A stretch of 64,000 bases of DNA from Eubacterium nodatum ATCC 33099 (GCA_000510425.1 AZKM01000016.1:62001-126000), one strand, 5' to 3'; positions 8,848 through 18,845 are shown, counted from the stretch's first letter. The notes: generated by a model not told the origin, from the sequence alone. Numbers and translations are program-made.

Positions 8848-9628
8848 AGAAAAATTCCTCCTCCGCTGCACTTCTGTCTGACAACAGGTTCACCACCAGA
8901 AGCATCGCTAAAACTGTTACAAATATAAGGCTGGACAGTGCAAACAGTGTCGGTCTGATTCCGACTTTAACCTGGCTGTAAATCAATGTGGAAATAGTAT
9001 TTATTCCGGCACCTCTGGTAAAATGAGTTACCACAAAGTCGTCAACAGACATTGTAAAAGCCAGAAGAAACCCTGCAATGATTCCGGGTCTGAGTTCCGG
9101 TAAAACCACCTTCCTGAAAGCATAAGAAGGAGATGCCCCCAGGTCAAGGGCTGCTTCATAACTGCTCGGACCAAGCTGCTTAAACTTAGGCATAACCGAT
9201 AAAATAACGTAAGGTACACTAAAGGTGATGTGAGCAAGCAACACAGTTCCACGATTAAGATAAAAACCGAAGGCGATAAAACCCAGCATCAGCGATATTC
9301 CCGTAACTATATCTGCATTCAATAAAGTTATATTATTAAGTCCCATTATCACATTTTCGGAATGTTTTCTCATAGCCATAATACCTATACACGCAAGTGT
9401 TCCCAATATTGTAGCCAAAAAAGATGAAGCAGCTGCAATAGAAAAGGTATTCAAGATGGCAGATATTATCTGCTCATCGGCAAACATTTCTCTATACCAC
9501 CTGAGAGAAAATCCCGTCCATTTAAACATTGATTTACTCTCATTAAATGAAAAAATCATTAAAGTCAAGATTGGAATATAGAGAAAAAGTATGACAACTG
9601 CCAAATAAATTGTTCTTACAGCCTTCAT
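8828..9628 (-). CDS. potC: Polyamine ABC transporter permease PotC
   Basis: 266 residues with six predicted membrane segments and the BPD_transp_1 coupling loop (EAALDLGASPSYAFRKVVLPEL), which docks on the PotA ATPase. N-terminus VRTIYLAVVILFLYIPILTLMIFSFN is typical of PotC. With PotB it forms the polyamine channel. The start overlaps the potB stop by 4 bp (ATGA type), so translation is coupled. Confidence 0.95.
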   Translation of the reverse strand: MKAVRTIYLAVVILFLYIPILTLMIFSFNESKSMFKWTGFSLRWYREMFADEQIISAILNTFSIAAASSFLATILGTLACIGIMAMRKHSENVIMGLNNITLLNADIVTGISLMLGFIAFGFYLNRGTVLLAHITFSVPYVILSVMPKFKQLGPSSYEAALDLGASPSYAFRKVVLPELRPGIIAGFLLAFTMSVDDFVVTHFTRGAGINTISTLIYSQVKVGIRPTLFALSSLIFVTVLAMLLVVNLLSDRSAAEEEFFYEVTQS

Positions 9629-10437
9629 ATAAAGTTTCCCTCCCCTTTCTTATCAATAGCCCTGAGGGCAGCCATACTTATAACTATAAATATCATCATC
9701 ACAAGGGAAAGTCCTGAGCCCAAGTTCCAGTTTGCACCGGTAGTAAACTCCTGCTCAATAATATTTCCGATAAGATAGATTTTTCCTCCGCCCAGAATAT
9801 TTGAGATTACAAAAGTAGTCAGCGAGGGCACAAAAACCATAGTTATCCCACTTACAATTCCCGGAATACTCATAGGCAAAATAACAGAAGAAAATACCTT
9901 GAATTTCCCTGCCCCAAGGTCGTATGCCGCTTCAATGATATTGTCATCTATCTTCATCAGAACATTATAAATCGGCAGTATCATAAAGGGCAGAAAATCG
10001 TAGACCATACCGAGAACTATGGCAGATGGGGTATTTATCAGCTGAAGCTTCGGCAGATGGATATAAGCCAGCATCGTATTGAATATTCCTCCCTTTTCCA
10101 GTATTACCTGCCAAGCCATAGTCCTGAGCAAAAAATTCATCCACATCGGCAAAACAAATATAAAAATTATGAAGCCTTTGCGTCCCAGATTACTTCCCTT
10201 CAAAATGATGGCTAACGGAAAAGCTATTAAAAGACATACCAGTGTACCGGTAAGGGACAGTGTAAGGGACAGTCCTAGGGCTTTTCTATGAACCGGTTCA
10301 AATATAGCAAGCACATTTGACAGTGTAAACATTCCGCTTCTATCGGTAAATCCGTAGTAAAAGATCATCCCCAAAGGAATCAAAGTGCCACATAGAATCC
10401 AAAACATATAAGGCAGCGCAAAACGTTTTTTATACAT
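9625..10437 (-). CDS. potB: Polyamine ABC transporter permease PotB
   Basis: 270 residues, six membrane segments, and the EAA loop [21 protein letters not shown]-terminal [21 protein letters not shown] and the segment [17 protein letters not shown] are typical of PotB/PotH permeases. It pairs with PotC in the membrane. It overlaps the potA end by 8 bp and the potC start by 4 bp. Confidence 0.95.
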   Translation of the reverse strand: MYKKRFALPYMFWILCGTLIPLGMIFYYGFTDRSGMFTLSNVLAIFEPVHRKALGLSLTLSLTGTLVCLLIAFPLAIILKGSNLGRKGFIIFIFVLPMWMNFLLRTMAWQVILEKGGIFNTMLAYIHLPKLQLINTPSAIVLGMVYDFLPFMILPIYNVLMKIDDNIIEAAYDLGAGKFKVFSSVILPMSIPGIVSGITMVFVPSLTTFVISNILGGGKIYLIGNIIEQEFTTGANWNLGSGLSLVMMIFIVISMAALRAIDKKGEGNFI

Positions 10438-11500
10438 CTACTTCTATTGCCTCCTCTTCTTTACTCGTAGGCTTGTGCATAATCTGGATATTTTCCGGAA
10501 TCACATCTAAACTGACCTTGGTTCCGACCGGATAACTTTTGGTGTTTTGCACAAGCCAATCGTATCCACCGGCTCTTATTTCCATTTCATAGTAAACCCC
10601 TATGAAAACATTATGAATAACCTCGCCATCCAGTTTTCCGTCTCCGGGATCTCCTATTATCAAATCCTCCGGTCTTATAACCACATCTACCGGTCTATTC
10701 CTCCCAAATCCCTCATCTATACACTTGAATTTCTTATGGCATATATTTACCAGACAGTCCTCCACCATGGTTCCGTCAATTATGTTACTGTCGCCGATAA
10801 AGTCTGCAACAAAGGCATTTTCCGGCTCATTATAGATTTCCTCGGGAGTACCCATCTGCTGTATATATCCGCCGTTCATAACTACGACTTTATCACTCAT
10901 GGTCAAGGCTTCCTCCTGGTCATGTGTGACATATATAAATGTAATCCCAAGTTCATTTTTAAGTCGTATAAGTTCATACTGCATATCCTGTCTCAGTTTA
11001 AGATCAAGAGCGCCTAAAGGCTCGTCCAAGAGAAGAACCTTCGGCTCATTTACGATAGCCCTTGCCATGGCGATTCTCTGCTGCTGACCTCCGGAAAGGG
11101 ACTCTATCTTCCGATTCTGATAACCTTCCAGATTTACAAGTTTAAGGGCATATTTCACCTTATCTCTTATATATGCATCACTTTTTCCTGCAATTTTGAG
11201 ACCAAAGGCAATATTCCTACCCACATTCATGTGAGGAAAAAGAGCATATTTCTGGAAAACTGTATTGATATGTCTTTTGTTCGGAGGTAAATCGGTAATA
11301 TCTTTACCCTCAAAAATCACCTTTCCCTCATCAGGATTTTCAAAGCCCCCTACGATTCTAAGGGTTGTTGTCTTTCCACATCCCGATGGCCCTAAAAGAG
11401 TAATAAACTCATTTCTATTAACGGTCAAATTAAAATCATCCAAAATCACATTATCTTCAAAGGATTTAGTGATATTCTTTAATTCAATCAATGACTGCAT
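10430..11500 (-). CDS. potA: Polyamine ABC transporter ATP-binding protein PotA
   Basis: 356 residues. The ATPase part has Walker [11 protein letters not shown]-loop, signature LSGGQQQR, Walker B VLLLDEP and the switch His ([14 protein letters not shown]). Residues ~245-350 form the TOBE-type regulatory domain ([20 protein letters not shown]). It powers uptake by PotBC with PotD. SD GGAG lies seven bases before the ATG. It lies 36 bases downstream of the XRE-cupin regulator gene, so the two are likely cotranscribed. Confidence 0.96.
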   Translation of the reverse strand: MQSLIELKNITKSFEDNVILDDFNLTVNRNEFITLLGPSGCGKTTTLRIVGGFENPDEGKVIFEGKDITDLPPNKRHINTVFQKYALFPHMNVGRNIAFGLKIAGKSDAYIRDKVKYALKLVNLEGYQNRKIESLSGGQQQRIAMARAIVNEPKVLLLDEPLGALDLKLRQDMQYELIRLKNELGITFIYVTHDQEEALTMSDKVVVMNGGYIQQMGTPEEIYNEPENAFVADFIGDSNIIDGTMVEDCLVNICHKKFKCIDEGFGRNRPVDVVIRPEDLIIGDPGDGKLDGEVIHNVFIGVYYEMEIRAGGYDWLVQNTKSYPVGTKVSLDVIPENIQIMHKPTSKEEEAIEVDV

Positions 11501-11536
11501 TACACTTCTCCTACAAAACTTCTAACAATTTACGGG

Positions 11537-12070
11537 TTAAAAACTTGGCGGAGTGCTGACCCATATGAGTTCTGCACCTTTTTTCGATGTAATATAGTGC
11601 CTTTTATCAGGTGTATAATAGAAGGCTTCGCCTTTCTTTGCCGTAAAGGAATTGCTCCCGATATGTATGGTTACTTTACCTCTCAGCACATATCCAAACT
11701 CCTCACCCTCATGGGGCATATCCTGATAGGTGGAGCCTCCGGGCAAAAGTGTAAGCCTAAGAGGTTCCATCATGTTTTTTTGTGCTGTCGGTACTATCCA
11801 CTCAGTTTTGTTCTTTAATTCATAATCGATTTTTTCAAAATAGTCTTCAAATCCGAATACTACCTGTTCTTCACTATCCTGTGCAAAAAACTCCGAAACA
11901 CCGGTTCCCAGGCATATTAGAATATCTTCTAAAGTTGAAATCGACGGCGAAGTCAAGTCATTTTCCAGCTGGGAAATAAATCCTTTAGAAAGCTCTGACC
12001 TGTCGGCAAGCTCCGCCTGTGTTAACCCTTTAGCAATTCTAAGCTCTTTTAATCTATTTCCAATATCCAT
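11537..12070 (-). CDS. potR: XRE-family regulator with cupin domain, likely regulator of pot operon
   Basis: 177 residues. An N-terminal helix-turn-helix of the Xre type (residues ~7-60: RIAKGLTQAELADRSELSKG, FISQLENDLTSPSISTLE) and a C-terminal cupin (residues ~105-175: MPHEGEEFGYVLRGKVTIHIG, GEAFYYTPDKRHYI). This is the PuuR/PotR architecture, where the cupin senses a polyamine or related ligand. As the first gene of the pot operon it probably represses its own operon. The 5' region holds an 11-bp inverted repeat and a pair of direct repeats (12106-12170) suited to be its sites. SD GGAAG precedes ATG. Confidence 0.9.
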   Translation of the reverse strand: MDIGNRLKELRIAKGLTQAELADRSELSKGFISQLENDLTSPSISTLEDILICLGTGVSEFFAQDSEEQVVFGFEDYFEKIDYELKNKTEWIVPTAQKNMMEPLRLTLLPGGSTYQDMPHEGEEFGYVLRGKVTIHIGSNSFTAKKGEAFYYTPDKRHYITSKKGAELIWVSTPPSF

Positions 12071-12105
12071 TTTACTTCCAATCTTGTATATGCTTTTTAA
12101 ATATC

Positions 12106-12170
12106 CGCTTCTTAAAAATATATTTCCTGAATTTTCGCTTCTTAAATACTAAACCTTTTGTTTAGTATTT
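12106..12170 (-). promoter_or_regulatory. Putative operator region of the pot operon
   Basis: Upstream of potR an 11-bp direct repeat CGCTTCTTAAA occurs at 12106-12116 and 12136-12146, exactly 30 bp apart (about three helix turns). Overlapping the second copy is a perfect 11-bp inverted repeat AAATACTAAAC / GTTTAGTATTT (12144-12154 and 12160-12170). These are plausible binding sites for the divergence-free autoregulator PotR. No consensus promoter is obvious. Confidence 0.5.
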
Positions 12171-12197
12171 CTAAACTCCCGACTTCAATTATAATAA

Positions 12198-12234
12198 AAA
12201 GCCCGCAAAAGTCAAGTTGTCTTTTGCGGGCTTT
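12198..12234 (-). terminator. Terminator of the adhesin gene
   Basis: A perfect 14-bp stem, AAAGCCCGCAAAAG (12198-12211) with CTTTTGCGGGCTTT (12221-12234). Read on the minus strand it follows the adhesin stop at 12308 by about 75 bases and is followed by T-rich sequence (TTATTATAATT). Confidence 0.85.
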
Positions 12235-12307
12235 CCCTATCATATTATCCGTGGGTACGAATTTATGATGTTTCATTCCTATTATATTGTCTCTTTAGGT
12301 CCTACAA

Positions 12308-15300
12308 CTAGCTTCTTCTCAGTTTTCTGAATGTGAATACTCCCATAAATGCCGTTACAGAAAGAAGTAACATCAATATGTATGGAATAAGTCTATTGCT
12401 GTCTCCCGTCTCAGGGTTTGTAATTTCCTTAGGAGTATGGGTATTGGTGATGATTATATTTCCATGATTCTTATCATCCACCTTCACCGTATAGCCCTTA
12501 AGCTTTCCTACTTCCTTCACTGTATACTTTATGTCTTTTCCATTCTCCTTCTGAGGAAGGTCTTTCCAGGTGTAAGTCCACTTATTTTCTGCCTTCAGCT
12601 GTACAGCTTCTCCCTTCTTTTCTCCATTGGCATAGAGCTGCACTTTGATGCTGTCAGGTCTTATCTTGTCCTTATCGTTACTGTCATTCCATCTCTTGGT
12701 TACCGTTACTGAAGTTTTCTTTGGAGTATAGTTATTTTCGATGTCATATCCCTTTATGTCTGTACTGTATCCCTTAACGGTATTTTCCGTTACAGTGTAT
12801 TCTATCTCCTTTCCTCCCTCATACTTTGGAAGGTCGGTAAAGCTGTATTCCCAGTTGGTATCTGCCGTAGCCTTAGCTTCCTTTATCTTCTTTCCGTTTG
12901 CAAGAAGATTTACCGTGATTTCCTTTGGACGGCTTCCATCCTGGTTATCTCCGTCATTCCAGGTCTTCTTTCCTTTAATTTCCGTAGTTTCCGGTGTGTG
13001 GCTGTTCAGTATCCTGATATTCCCTATATCGCTGCTATCTATCTCCGTAGTATATCCATCTACCTTTGTAACTTCTTTTACCTCATACTTTATATCTTTT
13101 CCCTTTGCCTTCTTAGGAAGCTTTGTCCATGTATGAGTCCAGCCATTTCCTTCGCTAAGCTCTACTTCCTCGCCTACTTTTTTATCATCTCCATAAAGCT
13201 GTACTTTGATACTCTTTGGACGCTTTCCGTCCTGGTCGTTTGCATCATTCCAGCCCTTGGTTACCGTTACGCTTGTTTCTTCAGGTGTATAGCTGTTTTT
13301 AATGTTATGACCGTTAATTTCAGGAGTATACTCTGCTACTGCATTTTCCGTTACGGTATACTTTATCTCCTGTCCTTTTTCATACTTAGGAAGATCGGTA
13401 AAGCTGTATTTCCAGTTATCATCTGCTGTAACTTTAGCTTCCTTTACTTTTTTTCCGTTTGCAAGAAGGTTTACCGTGATTTCTTTAGGTCTCTTTCCAT
13501 CCTGGTCGTCTGCATCATTCCATGTCTTTTCGCCTTCGACCTTGGTTTTCTCAGGCGTATGTTTATTACAGATGATTATATTACCCTGATTATCATTATT
13601 ATGTGTTGTAGTGTAGCCGTCTACCGTCCCTACTTCCTTCACAGTGTACTTTATGGTCTTTCCTGCCTTTTTCTCAGGAAGGTCATTCCATGTATGAGTC
13701 CAGTTTCCGTCTGTTAGCTCTACTTCATCGCCTACCTTTTCATCATTTCCGTAAAGCTGTACCTTGATGCTGTTTGGACGCTTTCCGTCCTGATTGCCTG
13801 CATCATCCCATCTCTTGGTTACTGTTACACTTGTTTTTCCGGGTGTATAGCTGTTTTTGATGTTATAGCCGCCATTACTGCTGAAATTATATTCACCAAC
13901 AGGATTTTCGGTTACAGTGTATTCTATTTCCTTTCCTCCCTCATACTTTGGAAGGTCGGTAAAGCTGTATTTCCAGTTATCATCTGCTGTAACTTTAGTC
14001 TCCTTTACCTTCTTTCCGTTTGCAAGAAGGTTTACCGTGATTTCCTTTGGACGCTTTCCATCCTGGTCGTCTGCATCATCCCAGGTCTTTTCTCCTTCGA
14101 CCTTGGTTTTTTCAGGCTTTCTTGTATTTGTTACCGTGAATCCGTCTTCTGCTGAACCTGTAATAGCACTCTTGTACCCGTTTCCAACATTAACTTCTTT
14201 TACAGTGTACTTTATAGGGTTTCCTGCTTCATTCTTTGGAAGCTTTGTCCATGTATGAGTCCATTTATTCCCTTCGTTGAGCGTTACTTCATCTCCAACT
14301 TTTTTATCATTTCCATACAGCTGTACCTTAATGTTCTCTGGACGCTTTCCATCCTGATCGTTAGCATCTTCCCACTTCTTGGTCACCTTTACACTGGTTT
14401 CTTCAGGCTTGTAGCTGTTTGTAATATTGTGGCCATTAACTGTAGATGTATAACCTGCCACAGATTCTTCTTTTACTGTGTACTGTATTGGTTTACCGTC
14501 CTTGTTCTTATCAAGGTCGGTGAACTCATATTTCCAATTACCATCTGTGTCAGGCGTTACTTCTTTGCTCTGTACAATCTGCCCATTAGCAAGGAGATTC
14601 ACCTTTATCTTGGTAGGACGCTTTTTATCCTGGTCATTATTATCTTCCCAAGTCTTTTTGCCTTCTATCTTGGTCTTTTCAGGCACATGTTTGTTGCAGA
14701 TGATTATATTGCCTATATTGCTGTTATCTATATTTGTAGTGTAGCCGTCTACCGTCCCTACTTCCTTCACGGTGTACTTGATGGTCTTTCCTGCCTTTTT
14801 CTCAGGAAGGTCATTCCATGTATGAGTCCAGCCGGTAGCCTTTTTGAGTTCTACTTCATCTCCTACCTTTTCATCATCTCCATAAAGCTGCACCTTGATG
14901 CTGTTTGGACGCTTTCCGTCCTGATTGCCTGCATCATCCCATCTCTTGGTTACGGTTACAGATGTTTTCTTTGGAGTGTAACTGTTCTTGATGTTATAGC
15001 CGGTAATTTCAGGAGTATACTCTGCTACGACATCTTCTGTTACAGTGTACTTTATCGGTTTGCCATCCTTGTACTTGTCAAGATCAGTAAAGCTATACTT
15101 CCAATTACCGTCTCCATCAGGCTTTACATCTTTGTTCTGGATAGGCTTTCCGTCAGCAAGAAGGTTTACTGTGATTTCCGTAGGACGCTTTCCGTCCTGG
15201 TCGCCTGCATCATCCCAGGTCTTCTCTCCTTCTACCTTGGTTTTCTCAGGCGTATGTTTATTTGTGATGACCACATTTCCCTGACTGTCATTACCATATG

Positions 15301-17437
15301 ATGTGGTGTAATTATCTACTTTTCCTACTTCCTCTACAGTGTAATTTATAGGTTTTCCTTCTGCGTTCTTTGGAAGCTTTGTCCATGTGTAAGTCCAGTC
15401 GTTTCCTCCGTTGAGGGTTACTTCATCTCCTACTTTTTTATTATCTCCATACAGCTGTACCTTGATGCTCTTTGGACGCTTTCCGTCCTGGTTGTCTGCA
15501 TCTTCCCATTTCTTTATTACCTTTACACTGGTTTCTTCAGGCTTATAGCTATTTTTGATATTAAAGCCATTAACAGTAGGGGTGTAACCAGCTACTGCCT
15601 CTTCTTCAACAGAATACTTTATTATTTTTCCTTTTTCATATTTTGGAAGATCGGTAAAGATGTATTTCCATTTTCCGCCTGCATCAGGTTTTACCGTAGT
15701 GCTCTTGAACTTAGTTCCGTTCTTAAGCAGGTTGACTTTGATTTCCTTCGGACGCTTTTTATCCTGATTATTACTATCATCCCAGGTCTTCTCGCCCTCT
15801 ACCTTTGTCTTTTCAGGTTCTCTTGTATTTGTTACCGTGAATCCGTTTTCTGCCGAACCTGTGGTAACACTGGTGTAACCGTTTTCAACTTTAACTTCCT
15901 TTATCGTGTACTTTACCTTCTTGTTACCGTTATATTCGTCAAGGTTCTTGAAGCTATCTGTCCAGTTATTATCTTTTGTCAAAGTTAGCGTCTTCCCTAC
16001 TACTTCATGTCCGTCTGCCAGAAGCTGAATTTTTATGCTATCCGGGCGTTTTCCGTCCTGGTTATCTGCATCAATCCACTTTTTGGTTACAGGAATATTT
16101 ACCTTGCTTTTCTTATTTTTTCCTGTCCAGAACAGTGCCTCTCCTGCCACTACAGTCACTTCATGTTCTGTAGGGTCGAGGACATAGCCAACAGGGGCTT
16201 TTGTTTCTTTGATTTTATACTTTCCGGGTTTTAATTTATTTGAGACAGCCTCTCCCTGGGCATTTGTTGTCAGAGTAAAGTGTGAACCATCTGCAACATT
16301 GGTAATCTTGAATTCAGCGTTAGGCAGCCTCGTTTCATTATTTTCTTCATCAATCTTAATGATTTTGATCTTCTGAATCAGGTCGCCCTGTCCGCCGCCG
16401 CCTGCTTGGGAGTTCACCCAATAACTGTCCGATTTGTAGTTTTTCTCCTTACTTTGAAAAGAAGATTTGTTTTTTAACATGAGCTGAGGGATATATGTCG
16501 ATTTATATCCCATCCTAAACTGCTTGCCTTGTGTATTGCCAAGCATTTTGCTGAATTCAAATTCAAACTTTGTATTATTTTCGGAGAATTTCAAGTGTTG
16601 CTTCAAATCATTATAAGTGTATGTTTTTATAACTTTTTTAACCACACCATACTCGTCCATCTCCACTTCCTTTAAATCAAAACTTTCAGGAAGATAATGG
16701 ATTCCCGGTGGAAGATTTCCGGAACTGACAAAGAGTTCGTCCCTTATTACAACATCGGAGAAATCTCCTTTTTTGTGGTTGATACGAAGCACCCATTGTG
16801 CCTCATTTTCATTACCGTTTACTTTTTCTCCCCACTTGGTGAATACTTCATTGTTAAGAGTCGGTTTTGGTCCTATGTTAATATCAACCTTCGTTTGAAC
16901 TCCTCCGATGCTTACAATTATGGTGTTTTGCTGACCGGCATTAATATTATGATGTGCAAAGGTCGCTTCTAAAAATAAGTTCCCTCTTATATTATCCTTC
17001 CCCTCTACATACTTCGTAAAGGTGACCTTCACCGTACCTCCGCCTGCTTCGCCTTTAGAGTCCACATGCGCATTGGCTATTACGGTATTTGTACCCGGTA
17101 CATAGAGTGGAAAATCCACATACGGACCGTCTTTCGGAAATATAAATTGCTTAGGCAACTCAATAATAAAATAGTCGTTTTCCTTTAATTCAGCTCCGTA
17201 CATGCTGGCATCCCAATCCATGTCCAAACGGAACTTATTCCAGTATCCATGTGGCTGTCCCGGAGGTATAGTCCCACCATTATGATCTTTGATTTCAAAC
17301 CTGGTAATTTTTGTCTTTACACGGTCAACTCCGGTTCCTCCAAACACTTCGTTTCCGGTAAAAAATCCTGAAAAACCGCTAATTAGAAGCATTAGCGACA
17401 GAAACAGGGCACTTACCTTCTTTGCTCTTATTCTCAT
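12308..17437 (-). CDS. Giant sortase-anchored adhesin with 13 Cna-B-like repeats
   Basis: 1709 residues. Signal peptide (~1-33), two N-terminal adhesin (collagen-binding-like Ig) domains (~35-345), one SpaA/prealbumin-like domain (~358-435, KIKIIKIDEENNETRLPNAEF), then 13 Cna-B domains (~445-1670, ~94 residues each), and a sorting tail: NPETG, hydrophobic IPYILMLLLSVTAFMGVF, RKLRRS. The motif is x-P-E-T-G-D rather than LPxTG. Each repeat starts with (K)xWxD..xQDxxRP and has the Lys near the first strand, Glu in YTVKE and a late Asn, the pattern for internal Lys-Asn isopeptide bonds. Repeats alternate strictly in two types (odd: VQLYGDDxKVG..; even: VNLLANGKxV..). It should form a stiff stalk. 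No sortase gene is in the window. A promoter candidate lies at 17537-17566. Confidence 0.93.
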   Translation of the reverse strand: MRIRAKKVSALFLSLMLLISGFSGFFTGNEVFGGTGVDRVKTKITRFEIKDHNGGTIPPGQPHGYWNKFRLDMDWDASMYGAELKENDYFIIELPKQFIFPKDGPYVDFPLYVPGTNTVIANAHVDSKGEAGGGTVKVTFTKYVEGKDNIRGNLFLEATFAHHNINAGQQNTIIVSIGGVQTKVDINIGPKPTLNNEVFTKWGEKVNGNENEAQWVLRINHKKGDFSDVVIRDELFVSSGNLPPGIHYLPESFDLKEVEMDEYGVVKKVIKTYTYNDLKQHLKFSENNTKFEFEFSKMLGNTQGKQFRMGYKSTYIPQLMLKNKSSFQSKEKNYKSDSYWVNSQAGGGGQGDLIQKIKIIKIDEENNETRLPNAEFKITNVADGSHFTLTTNAQGEAVSNKLKPGKYKIKETKAPVGYVLDPTEHEVTVVAGEALFWTGKNKKSKVNIPVTKKWIDADNQDGKRPDSIKIQLLADGHEVVGKTLTLTKDNNWTDSFKNLDEYNGNKKVKYTIKEVKVENGYTSVTTGSAENGFTVTNTREPEKTKVEGEKTWDDSNNQDKKRPKEIKVNLLKNGTKFKSTTVKPDAGGKWKYIFTDLPKYEKGKIIKYSVEEEAVAGYTPTVNGFNIKNSYKPEETSVKVIKKWEDADNQDGKRPKSIKVQLYGDNKKVGDEVTLNGGNDWTYTWTKLPKNAEGKPINYTVEEVGKVDNYTTSYGNDSQGNVVITNKHTPEKTKVEGEKTWDDAGDQDGKRPTEITVNLLADGKPIQNKDVKPDGDGNWKYSFTDLDKYKDGKPIKYTVTEDVVAEYTPEITGYNIKNSYTPKKTSVTVTKRWDDAGNQDGKRPNSIKVQLYGDDEKVGDEVELKKATGWTHTWNDLPEKKAGKTIKYTVKEVGTVDGYTTNIDNSNIGNIIICNKHVPEKTKIEGKKTWEDNNDQDKKRPTKIKVNLLANGQIVQSKEVTPDTDGNWKYEFTDLDKNKDGKPIQYTVKEESVAGYTSTVNGHNITNSYKPEETSVKVTKKWEDANDQDGKRPENIKVQLYGNDKKVGDEVTLNEGNKWTHTWTKLPKNEAGNPIKYTVKEVNVGNGYKSAITGSAEDGFTVTNTRKPEKTKVEGEKTWDDADDQDGKRPKEITVNLLANGKKVKETKVTADDNWKYSFTDLPKYEGGKEIEYTVTENPVGEYNFSSNGGYNIKNSYTPGKTSVTVTKRWDDAGNQDGKRPNSIKVQLYGNDEKVGDEVELTDGNWTHTWNDLPEKKAGKTIKYTVKEVGTVDGYTTTHNNDNQGNIIICNKHTPEKTKVEGEKTWNDADDQDGKRPKEITVNLLANGKKVKEAKVTADDNWKYSFTDLPKYEKGQEIKYTVTENAVAEYTPEINGHNIKNSYTPEETSVTVTKGWNDANDQDGKRPKSIKVQLYGDDKKVGEEVELSEGNGWTHTWTKLPKKAKGKDIKYEVKEVTKVDGYTTEIDSSDIGNIRILNSHTPETTEIKGKKTWNDGDNQDGSRPKEITVNLLANGKKIKEAKATADTNWEYSFTDLPKYEGGKEIEYTVTENTVKGYSTDIKGYDIENNYTPKKTSVTVTKRWNDSNDKDKIRPDSIKVQLYANGEKKGEAVQLKAENKWTYTWKDLPQKENGKDIKYTVKEVGKLKGYTVKVDDKNHGNIIITNTHTPKEITNPETGDSNRLIPYILMLLLSVTAFMGVFTFRKLRRS
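12425..16120 (-). repeat. 13 tandem ~280-bp coding repeats of the adhesin stalk
   Basis: Thirteen tandem copies of a ~94-codon unit. Types A and B alternate as A(BA)x6, so the true duplicating unit is a ~560-bp dimer. Near-identical phrases recur (e.g. the B-type NLLANGKKVKE and A-type DDAGNQDGKRPNSIKVQLY at several copies), which marks recent recombination or conversion and makes copy number likely to vary between strains. Confidence 0.9.
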
Positions 17438-17536
17438 TTCCTTCTTTTCCTTTCCTAAAATTTCATGTCAACCAAACTGAAACTTTGCCGACACATATTC
17501 AGTAATATAAAATTACCTTACTCCCCTATCCGTACT

Positions 17537-17566
17537 AGCATACCACACTAAACGAACATAAGTCCA
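17537..17566 (-). promoter_or_regulatory. Possible promoter of the adhesin gene
   Basis: Minus strand TGGACT (17561-17566), 18 bases, then TATGCT (17537-17542) with a TGn extended -10. A T/A-rich UP-like stretch lies just upstream (17571-17583). Transcription would start about 95 bases before the ATG at 17437. Confidence 0.4.
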
Positions 17567-17654
17567 CATTTATTTATTTTTTTACAATTCAGACTTCTAT
17601 CCTGTTTGCAATAATTTATTTTGCAATTCACTTTGCTAAATCACTTCAAAAAAG

Positions 17655-18521
17655 CTAATTACTGAACCTCTTATTGTTATATATAAACATGATGACGGAT
17701 GCACCTATGATTATTCCATATCCGATGAAGCTCAAACAATCAGGAATCTGCCCCAGTACGAAGAATGACAGCACCGTTGCAAAAATTATCTGTGAATAAT
17801 CGTATATTGAAATTTCCTTTGCCGGAGCATAGGAGTAAGCCATGGTAATGAAAAACTGTCCCCCTGCAGCTGCCACACCTGCCATAATCAAAATAACAGT
17901 CTGTATGATTGTCATAGGTGCAAAGTTCATCACAATAAAGGGCAGAGATATCAAGCATGAAAAGCCCGAAAAGAAAAGAACTATAAACGATCCGCTGACG
18001 CCCTGCAGTCCCAGTTTTCTAACGCATGTATATGCAATCCCGGCACACAGTCCGCTGAAAAGTCCCACAAGGGAAGGAATCAGAGGCATGCCGGAGGCAC
18101 CGGGTTTTATTACGAAAAGGGTTCCCACAAAAGCCATGAATACGCAAAAGACCTGAAAAGGTTTCATCTTCTCCTTGAGCAGAATATAGGAAAACAGTAT
18201 CACAAAAAACGGTGAAAGTTTATTTAATATTGACGCATCACTTACCACAAGGTTGTCAACGGCATAAAAGTTTGCAAATATACCTGCCGTACCAAAAAAA
18301 GACCTTGCCATAAGGTCAATCCAACCTCTGCACTTTGGAAAAACAATTTTTTCACGATTTTTCATTAAAATCCCACAGGCAATGAAAAAAGCAATTAAGT
18401 TTCTAAAAAACGCCTTTTGTATAACAGGAAGGTCTCCGCTCATTCTCACAAAAACATTCATACAAGCAAACGAAAACGCTGAAATTATAATAAACAATAT
18501 ACCTTTGTACTTGGGCTTCAT
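17655..18521 (-). CDS. DMT-superfamily (EamA) transporter
   Basis: 288 residues with about ten membrane segments in two EamA repeats (first: GILFIIISAFSFACMNVFVR; second: GLFSGLCAGIAYTCVRKLG). The family exports or imports amino acids, nucleosides or other metabolites; the substrate cannot be told from sequence. The protein ends IIIGASVIMFIYNNKRFSN, the normal size for EamA proteins. SD GGGAGG sits five bases before ATG. It is a monocistronic gene between the adhesin and the truncated oxidoreductase. Confidence 0.88.
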   Translation of the reverse strand: MKPKYKGILFIIISAFSFACMNVFVRMSGDLPVIQKAFFRNLIAFFIACGILMKNREKIVFPKCRGWIDLMARSFFGTAGIFANFYAVDNLVVSDASILNKLSPFFVILFSYILLKEKMKPFQVFCVFMAFVGTLFVIKPGASGMPLIPSLVGLFSGLCAGIAYTCVRKLGLQGVSGSFIVLFFSGFSCLISLPFIVMNFAPMTIIQTVILIMAGVAAAGGQFFITMAYSYAPAKEISIYDYSQIIFATVLSFFVLGQIPDCLSFIGYGIIIGASVIMFIYNNKRFSN

Positions 18522-18780
18522 CCGTCCCTCCCACTTCTATTTATTTGCATTATCATCATGCCACATAATATATATTTCCCGTGTCAGCTTAATTCAATCT
18601 TCATTCGGTTTACTTGCATGTTTATTTTCATTATATAATATGCTCCATTGCTCTAAATAAATCTAAAATTATATGTTAGAATAATAGCAAAACCGCCGGA
18701 ATAGAGTCAGCATACAAAGTCAGAAGCTGTGTTCAGGTCATAAAAAAGGACTTGAACCATTGAAATAAAGAGAGGTAAGG

Positions 18781-18845
18781 ATGAAAAATAATTGCAAAAG
18801 CAAAGGTAAATATGATGTAATCGTTGTAGGCGGCGGTGCCGGCAG
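18781..18845 (+). pseudogene. 5' fragment of an FAD-dependent oxidoreductase gene
   Basis: ATG with a clean SD (AGAGAGG) starts MKNNCKSKGKYDVIVVGGGAG, the signature opening of an FAD-dependent oxidoreductase (beta strand plus GxGxxG Rossmann loop). After about 22 residues similarity stops exactly where the hemW 3' end begins on the opposite strand; the frame runs on to 19017 only as antisense of hemW. The rest of the gene has been lost by deletion or rearrangement. hemW itself ends normally, so the breakpoint lies around 18840-18853. Confidence 0.75.

Noticed and set aside
12437..15301. Long plus-strand ORFs (up to 348 codons) opposite the adhesin
   Set aside because: They are antisense of the repetitive adhesin and recur with the repeats; no ribosome binding sites or families.
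12425..16120. CRISPR-like regular repeats
   Set aside because: Units are ~280-bp coding repeats with protein-level conservation, not short repeats with spacers; no cas genes.
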